This document shows positions 58,782-64,000 of a stretch of DNA of 64,000 nucleotides, one piece after another. Both the position numbers and the translations under genes were made by a program. A model generated the notes under the pieces. That model was not told the DNA's origin. It saw only the letters and a list, made by a program, of their open reading frames with translations, and made no database searches. Position 1 is the stretch's first letter, and the number at the start of each line of letters is the position of its first letter. The stretch is from Chryseobacterium gleum (lineage in GTDB: Bacteria > Bacteroidota > Bacteroidia > Flavobacteriales_D > Crocinitomicaceae): positions 1 through 64,000 of the forward strand of contig CAMDAH010000005.1 of the NCBI GenBank assembly GCA_945888625.1. Direction: 5' to 3'.

Positions 58782-59172
58782 ACGAACCACCTTTAATTCC
58801 GCTCATCGATTGTTCCGTCCGGATTGGAGTGATGAGAAAAATGAATCGGTGTATGGAAAATGTAACAACCCAAATTTTCACGGTCATAACTATACCCTTG
58901 AGGTATGGGTAGAAGGTGAAATAGACCAAGAGACAGGTTACCTAATTGACCTTAAAATTCTAAAAGAAATCATCCGAAAGGAAGTATTGGAACGTTTTGA
59001 TCATAGAAACCTCAATTTAGATTGTCCTGAATTCGCAAATCTAATACCAACAGCAGAAAATATTGCCTTTGTCATTTATGGAATTATTTGTGCGCATTTG
59101 GACCCGAAGTATAAGATTGGTATCAAATTGTGGGAAACTGAAAATAACAGCGTTTTTTACGGCGAAAATTAA
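58765..59172 (+). CDS. 6-Pyruvoyl-tetrahydropterin synthase/QueD family protein
   Basis: This 135-aa protein has the zinc ligands in FNSAHRL, HGHNYTLEVWVEG and the catalytic Cys in YGKCNNPNFHGHNY, with GYLIDLKILKEIIRK, FDHRNLN and TAENIAFVIY. The family includes QueD (queuosine) and PTPS (tetrahydrobiopterin). Its location between idi and photolyase suggests the pterin branch, perhaps to supply a photolyase antenna or a pterin cofactor; queuosine synthesis cannot be excluded. Confidence 0.85.
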   Translation: MLKVCRRTTFNSAHRLFRPDWSDEKNESVYGKCNNPNFHGHNYTLEVWVEGEIDQETGYLIDLKILKEIIRKEVLERFDHRNLNLDCPEFANLIPTAENIAFVIYGIICAHLDPKYKIGIKLWETENNSVFYGEN

Positions 59173-59180
59173 TAGTTATA

Positions 59181-60488
59181 ATGGGAGAAATCGTTTTATT
59201 TTGGCACAGAAGAGACCTTCGAATCAAAGACAATTCAGGTTTATTCAATGCGCTAACCTCAGGTTTCAAAGTACAACCCGTTTTTATTTTCGATAAAAAG
59301 ATTTTATCTAGTTTGCCTACAAACGACCAACGCGTGGTATTTATTCATCAGGAAATAAAAAAAATAAAAAAAGCGTATCAGGATTTGGGTTCGGATTTAA
59401 TCGTTCATTACGGCGATCCCGTTGACTTAATACCTTCACTAGCAGCAACGCTAAATTGTGAGCAAGTTTTTACCAATGCAGACTATGAGCCGTATGCCCG
59501 ACAACGAGATCAAGCCATTAAAGAGAAACTCCAAGAGCAAGCAGCTAAATTAATTGAAATTAAAGACCACGTTATTTTTGAAAAAAGTGAGATCACCAAA
59601 GACGATGGCCTCCCTTACACGGTTTACACTCCATACGCTAACAAATGGAAAAAAAATCTCGTCGATTCCCATATAGCGCCAGTTGACAGTAGTTCACAAA
59701 CACATCAATTGCATGTTGTAGCTGAACCGAGTGAACTCATTTCGCTGCATGAAATGGGATTTAGTGATGAAATTAAAAATTCATTTGCTTCGGCTATATT
59801 TCCTAAAGACATCATTTCCACCTACGACCAAACTAGGAATTTTCCTGCTCAGGATGGAACATCTAGGTTGAGCATACATCTTCGCTTCGGCACAATTAGC
59901 ATACGTGAATTAGCCAGTGTAGCTCTGAAAAGAAATGAAAAATTTCTCAATGAATTGATATGGCGAGATTTCTATCAAATGATTTTATTCCATTTTCCTA
60001 AAACTGTTAATTATGCTTTCAAACCCAACTACGATAAAATAAGCTGGGAGCGTAACGACCAACACTTTAAGGCGTGGTGTGAGGGCAAGACTGGCTACCC
60101 AATTGTCGATGCGGGAATGCGAGAGCTCAATGAAACAGGTTTCATGCATAACCGAGTAAGAATGGTTGTTGCCAGTTTTTTGACAAAACATTTACTCATA
60201 GATTGGCGGCTTGGAGAAGCTTATTTTGCTGAAAAATTACTGGACTTTGAGTTAGCAAGTAACGTGGGAGGCTGGCAATGGGCTGCAAGTTCAGGGTGTG
60301 ATGCAGCGCCTTACTTTCGTGTATTCAATCCCACAAGCCAGCAACAAAAATTTGATCCAGACTTTATCTACATCAAAAAATGGGTTGCTGAGTATGGAAC
60401 CGACCGTTACCCAAAACCAATAATTGAGCATACTTTTGCGAGGGAACGAGTGCTCGCAAGGTATAAACTAGGACTAACACAAAACTAA
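59181..60488 (+). CDS. phrB: Class I deoxyribodipyrimidine photolyase
   Basis: This 435-aa protein has the N-terminal antenna-binding domain (ALFWHRRDLRIKDNSGL-like start) and the C-terminal FAD domain with TSRLSIHLRFGTISIREL, FLNELIWRDFYQMI, DAGMRELNETGFMHNRVRM and ASNVGGWQWAASSGCDAAPYFRVFNP. It repairs UV-induced pyrimidine dimers using blue light. Its place in the crt cluster supports a photoprotection operon. Confidence 0.93.
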   Translation: MGEIVLFWHRRDLRIKDNSGLFNALTSGFKVQPVFIFDKKILSSLPTNDQRVVFIHQEIKKIKKAYQDLGSDLIVHYGDPVDLIPSLAATLNCEQVFTNADYEPYARQRDQAIKEKLQEQAAKLIEIKDHVIFEKSEITKDDGLPYTVYTPYANKWKKNLVDSHIAPVDSSSQTHQLHVVAEPSELISLHEMGFSDEIKNSFASAIFPKDIISTYDQTRNFPAQDGTSRLSIHLRFGTISIRELASVALKRNEKFLNELIWRDFYQMILFHFPKTVNYAFKPNYDKISWERNDQHFKAWCEGKTGYPIVDAGMRELNETGFMHNRVRMVVASFLTKHLLIDWRLGEAYFAEKLLDFELASNVGGWQWAASSGCDAAPYFRVFNPTSQQQKFDPDFIYIKKWVAEYGTDRYPKPIIEHTFARERVLARYKLGLTQN

Positions 60489-60492
60489 GTAG

Positions 60493-60951
60493 ATGATAAA
60501 AGTAGGTGATTATTGCCCCGTTTTTTCCTTAAAAAATGAACTGGATGAAATTGTTGATATAAATGAATTTTTGGGTAAGTCAATTCTTGTTTTATTTTTC
60601 TATCCGAAAGATAATACACCGGGATGCACGAAAGAAGCATGTACATTTAGGGATACCCATGACGAGTTTGCACTACTTGGTTGCAAGGTCTTTGGATTAT
60701 CTGCCGACTCTCCCAAAAGCCACAAATCATTTGCAGAAAGCAACCGACTACAATTCAGTTTACTAAGTGATTCGAAGGGTGTTGTTCGCAAACTTTTCGG
60801 AGTCCCCACCAATCTTTTCGGATTAATTCCGGGGAGGGTTACTTACGTTATTGGAAAAGACAAAAAAATACAAGGTATTTACAATTCTCAACTAGATCCG
60901 GTAGGACACGTTAAAAAAGCGCTCGAATTTGTTAAGCAACAACTTAATTAA
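60493..60951 (+). CDS. bcp: Thioredoxin-dependent peroxiredoxin Bcp
   Basis: This 152-aa protein has TPGCTKEACTFRD (peroxidatic Cys and, five residues on, the resolving Cys of Bcp/PrxQ), LVLFFYPKDNTP and a GVPTNLFGLIPGRVTYVI C-terminus. It reduces peroxides with thioredoxin. It starts 4 bases after photolyase and may be the last gene of the photoprotection operon. Confidence 0.93.
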   Translation: MIKVGDYCPVFSLKNELDEIVDINEFLGKSILVLFFYPKDNTPGCTKEACTFRDTHDEFALLGCKVFGLSADSPKSHKSFAESNRLQFSLLSDSKGVVRKLFGVPTNLFGLIPGRVTYVIGKDKKIQGIYNSQLDPVGHVKKALEFVKQQLN

Positions 60952-62090
60952 CCTGCCAATAAATTTCTGGAAATAACAATTTTTTGAATTTCTGAAGTGC
61001 CCTCATAAATTTGCGTAATCTTCGCGTCGCGCATCAATCGTTCTACATGATACTCCTTTACAAAGCCATATCCACCGTGTATTTGAACAGCCTCAATTGT
61101 TTGCTCCATAGCCACTTTAGACGCGTAGAGTTTAGCCATTGCACTAGACTGATCATAATTTCTGCCGGCATCTTTATCTAATGCAGAGCGATAAACCAAC
61201 AATCGAGCAGCTTCAATCTCCGTCGCCATATCTGCTAACTTAAAAGCAATAGCTTGGTGTTTGTAGATTTCTTTGCCAAAAGTCTTTCGCTCTTTTGAAT
61301 AAGCCAATGCCAATTCGAAAGCACCAGCAGCAATTCCTAAAGCTTGTGCTGCAATTCCAATTCTACCTCCACTTAACACTTTCATTGCGAACTTAAAACC
61401 AAAACCATCCTCTCCAATGCGATTTTCTTTAGGCACTTTCACGTCATTGAATAATAATGTGTGCGTGTCGCTCCCACGAATACCCAATTTATCTTCCTTA
61501 GCACCAACAATAAACCCTTCCATTCCACGCTCAACAATAAGGACATTAATTCCTTTATGACCAAGTTCTCGATTGGTTTGCGCAACTACAAGATAAACAG
61601 ACGCTGTTGAGCCATTCGTAATCCAATTTTTTGTGCCATTTAATAGATAATGATCCCCCATGTCTATGGCCGTGGTTTGCTGCGATGTAGCATCGGAACC
61701 GGCTTCAGGCTCGGATAAACAAAAAGCTCCGATTTTTTCACCCTTAGCTAATGGAATTAAATACTTTTGTTTTTGTTCTTCATTTCCGAACTTTTCTATT
61801 CCCCAACAAACCAACGAATTATTAACAGAAACACAAACGGAGGCTGATGCATCTATTTTAGATAGTTCCTCCATAGCGAGGACATAAGACATAGTGTCCA
61901 TTCCAGAACCACCGTACTTTGGATCAACCATCATTCCCATAAAACCCAATTCTCCAAGTTGCTTCATTTCCATTGCGGGAAACTTTTGTAGGTTATCGCG
62001 CTCAATGACCCCCGGCTTCAGAACATTTTGAGCAAAATCTCTAGCCGCTTCCTGTACAGCTTTTTGTTCCTCAGTTAATTCAAAATTCAT
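60948..62090 (-). CDS. Acyl-CoA dehydrogenase
   Basis: This 380-aa flavoprotein has the catalytic Glu in QIYEGTSEIQKIVISR (about 365), FAD-binding GAFCLSEPEAGSDATSQQT and the signature GGYGFVKEYHVERLMRD. It resembles short/branched-chain acyl-CoA dehydrogenases and oxidises acyl-CoA to enoyl-CoA, passing electrons to ETF. It ends convergently with bcp, overlapping by 4 bases. Confidence 0.92.
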   Translation of the reverse strand: MNFELTEEQKAVQEAARDFAQNVLKPGVIERDNLQKFPAMEMKQLGELGFMGMMVDPKYGGSGMDTMSYVLAMEELSKIDASASVCVSVNNSLVCWGIEKFGNEEQKQKYLIPLAKGEKIGAFCLSEPEAGSDATSQQTTAIDMGDHYLLNGTKNWITNGSTASVYLVVAQTNRELGHKGINVLIVERGMEGFIVGAKEDKLGIRGSDTHTLLFNDVKVPKENRIGEDGFGFKFAMKVLSGGRIGIAAQALGIAAGAFELALAYSKERKTFGKEIYKHQAIAFKLADMATEIEAARLLVYRSALDKDAGRNYDQSSAMAKLYASKVAMEQTIEAVQIHGGYGFVKEYHVERLMRDAKITQIYEGTSEIQKIVISRNLLAG

Positions 62091-62161
62091 AGTAGTTAGT
62101 TATAACATTATATTTACAAAAATAATTGATTTTTGTTCCTTACGTCTTAAATAATTCAGAA

Positions 62162-63223
62162 ATGACACAAATAATTGGATTAATGTCCGGAACATCAAAA
62201 GATGGTTTAGACATCGCTCATGTGTCCTTTGTCAATACCAATGGAAATTACACATTCGAACTACATCATTACGAAACAATCCCGTACACTATTTCATTAT
62301 TAAACGCACTTAATGAAATTGAAACCTTGTCGGCCAGCACTATTTTTCATTTAGATAAGCAAATCGGTCAGTTTTATGCGCAATGTGTTAATGAATTTAT
62401 AAGAAAATTCACAATTGACAAGAACAATATTACTGCAATTGCAAGTCACGGCCAAACAATTTTTCATCAACCAGAAAAAGGTTTTTCAACTCAAATTGGG
62501 TGTGGAACTACCTTGGCATTCGTTACAGGCATAAAAGTAATTAATGATTTTAGAAATAAAGACATCCTCGCAGGTGGTCAAGGTGCACCCTTAGTTCCTC
62601 TTGGAGATAATCATTTATTTGCTAATAAAGCCGCTTCATTTTTAAACATCGGTGGCTTTGTAAATATAAGTTATCCTGAAAAAGGCAAAATGATAGCATT
62701 TGATGTTTGTCCAGGTAATATTCCGCTCAACCTATTTGCAATTAAATACGGAGTAGAATTTGATGCAGGGGGAGAAATTTCGAAAAGTGGAGAGGTAAAT
62801 GACCACTTGTTGGCCACCTTAAACCAGCTTGATTTTTATAAAATTACAGGCGCCAAATCCCTTGGAACAGAATGGTTGAATGCTGAATTTCTTCCATTAC
62901 TCGACATTGCGTCTGCTGCCAGCACCATTATGCGTAGTGTAATCGAACACGAGGCCATTCAAATCGCGCAGGTATTAAATAGCGCAACGCTAAAATCAGT
63001 GCTTATTACAGGAGGAGGCGCTAAAAACCACTTTCTAATCGAACGAATTGGCGCCCATTATTCAGGTGAAATAATTATCCCAAATCAAGAAATCATCGAT
63101 TTCAAAGAAGCAATCATCTTTGGATTTTTAGGTTTTAGATACTTAGAAAATAAAGCGACGAACTGTCCAAGTGCCACAGGTTCATCGAATGAGGTGGTAG
63201 CTGGAGTGCTCCATAAGCCATAA
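62162..63223 (+). CDS. anmK: Anhydro-N-acetylmuramic acid kinase
   Basis: The ATG at 62162 gives 353 aa (MTQIIGLMSGTSKDGLDIAHV). IGLMSGTSKDGLD, ASHGQTIFHQP, QIGCGTTLAFVTG, FDVCPGN and LITGGGAKNHFLIERI match AnmK, which recycles peptidoglycan anhydroMurNAc to MurNAc-6-phosphate. An in-frame upstream start is not supported. Confidence 0.94.
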   Translation: MTQIIGLMSGTSKDGLDIAHVSFVNTNGNYTFELHHYETIPYTISLLNALNEIETLSASTIFHLDKQIGQFYAQCVNEFIRKFTIDKNNITAIASHGQTIFHQPEKGFSTQIGCGTTLAFVTGIKVINDFRNKDILAGGQGAPLVPLGDNHLFANKAASFLNIGGFVNISYPEKGKMIAFDVCPGNIPLNLFAIKYGVEFDAGGEISKSGEVNDHLLATLNQLDFYKITGAKSLGTEWLNAEFLPLLDIASAASTIMRSVIEHEAIQIAQVLNSATLKSVLITGGGAKNHFLIERIGAHYSGEIIIPNQEIIDFKEAIIFGFLGFRYLENKATNCPSATGSSNEVVAGVLHKP

Positions 63224-63301
63224 CTAAAAAGCCAGCAAATTAAGGACTTCGCTAAAAAGGGTTTAAATATCGTACCTTCGTCGCTGAAATTTAAATCGAA
63301 C

Positions 63302-64000
63302 ATGAAAGAATTACTACAAAAATTTGAAAAAAAGCGACCTGAAATCGTTTTCGAGTGGAAAGATACGGAGACGGAAGCAGAGGGATGGGTAGTAATCAAC
63401 AGCCTGCGTGGCGGTGCAGCGGGAGGAGGAACACGTATGCGCCTCGGTCTTGACAAAAGAGAAGTGGAGTCATTGGCTAAAACCATGGAAGTTAAATTCA
63501 CTGTCGCCGGCCCACCCATTGGTGGCGCTAAATCAGGGATCAATTTTGACCCAACAGATCCAAGAAAAAAAGGCGTACTAAAAAGATGGTTTAGTGCTGT
63601 TTCTCCTTTATTGAAAAACTACTACGGAACGGGCGGAGATCTAAATGTAGATGAAATTCATGAAGTTATTCCATTGACCGAAGATTGTGGCGTTTGGCAT
63701 CCGCAGGAAGGCGTTTTTAATGGTCATTTTCAACCTAAAGAATCGCAAAAAATTAATAGAATTGGTCAATTAAGACAGGGCGTTTCCAAAGTTGTTGAAA
63801 ACGCCGCCTATTCGCCTTCCACTAGTAAAAAATACCTAGTGGCAGACTTAATAACCGGTTTTGGTGTGGCGGCATCAATCCAATACTATTACAAAATATG
63901 GGGAGGTGAGCTGAAAGGAAAAAAAGTAATTGTCCAAGGATGGGGAAATGTTGGCTCAGCTGCAGCGTATTATCTTGCCAAAGAAGGCGCCCTAATTGTT
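63302..64000 (+). CDS. Glu/Leu/Phe/Val dehydrogenase, 3' end cut by window
   Basis: From the ATG at 63302 the frame stays open to the window edge (233 codons seen). GGAAGGGTRMRLGLDK, GPPIGGAKSGINFDP (catalytic Lys region) and the NAD motif VIVQGWGNVGSAAAYYLA (GxGxxG) match amino acid dehydrogenases. The missing part would hold the rest of the NAD domain. Glutamate or leucine as substrate cannot be told apart here. Confidence 0.9.
   Translation, partial: MKELLQKFEKKRPEIVFEWKDTETEAEGWVVINSLRGGAAGGGTRMRLGLDKREVESLAKTMEVKFTVAGPPIGGAKSGINFDPTDPRKKGVLKRWFSAVSPLLKNYYGTGGDLNVDEIHEVIPLTEDCGVWHPQEGVFNGHFQPKESQKINRIGQLRQGVSKVVENAAYSPSTSKKYLVADLITGFGVAASIQYYYKIWGGELKGKKVIVQGWGNVGSAAAYYLAKEGALIV

Overview
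The window looks like a chromosome segment of an AT-rich Bacteroidota, most likely a Flavobacteriales member near Fluviicola/Crocinitomicaceae. The signs are type IX secretion genes (PorU, PorV and T9SS C-terminal sorting domains), a TonB receptor with a carboxypeptidase-like N-terminus, a DUF1573 lipoprotein, Bacteroidota promoters (TTTG-N19-TAnnTTTG), and few Shine-Dalgarno sequences. Taxonomy is inferred from gene content only.

Region 1 (1-650) is ordinary chromosome: the end of a T9SS-secreted protein gene and the start of a second secreted protein that breaks off after its signal peptide. Region 2 (about 650-26,700) is a dense defence island. Its right half is one minus-strand run: type I restriction-modification (hsdR, hsdM, hsdS), a 52-aa ORF, a HEPN protein with a 109-aa partner, McrB with two EVE-like domains, McrC, and a DnaQ-type exonuclease fused to two FISUMP domains. 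The middle holds a WYL-domain regulator and a small partner on the plus strand. The left half is again minus-strand: a retron (reverse transcriptase with NAxxH and VTG motifs, preceded by a noncoding RNA bounded by perfect 11-nt a1/a2 complementary ends), a 388-aa protein of unknown function, a REC-domain protein ending in a HEPN RNase motif, a 158-aa unknown, a RecD-like helicase overlapping a helical-repeat/cold-shock protein, and small accessory genes.

The most interesting structure is regulatory. Five copies of an inverted repeat (consensus TGTGCAG-N5-CTGCACA) lie in the left half, each exactly 13 nt upstream of a TTTG promoter element on the minus strand. They sit in front of the retron RNA (two copies), the 158-aa/helicase unit, the ExoX-C-like gene and the zinc-finger gene. 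Two copies lie between the retron and the WYL gene. I infer that the WYL protein controls them all as one regulon, with the retron REC-HEPN operon as the main candidate new system.

Region 3 (27,000-54,300) is housekeeping chromosome: tRNA-Asp, an OmpA-like protein, a metallo-beta-lactamase-fold enzyme, tRNA-His, a TonB receptor, a response regulator, Sua5, L31 type B, an LpxD-like acyltransferase overlapping an RsbU-like phosphatase, PorU-PorV, PssA-PurS, the L13-S9-S2-EF-Ts-RluF-PyrH-Frr translation block, and tyrosine catabolism (hmgA, hpd).

Region 4 (54,400-64,000) holds a threonine dehydrogenase and then a probable light/stress-responsive cluster: ECF sigma factor, CrtI, CrtB, Idi, a 6-pyruvoyl-tetrahydropterin synthase/QueD homologue, photolyase and Bcp. 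Its promoter carries closely spaced TTTGTT repeats. The window ends with an acyl-CoA dehydrogenase, AnmK, and a glutamate/leucine-type dehydrogenase cut by the window edge.
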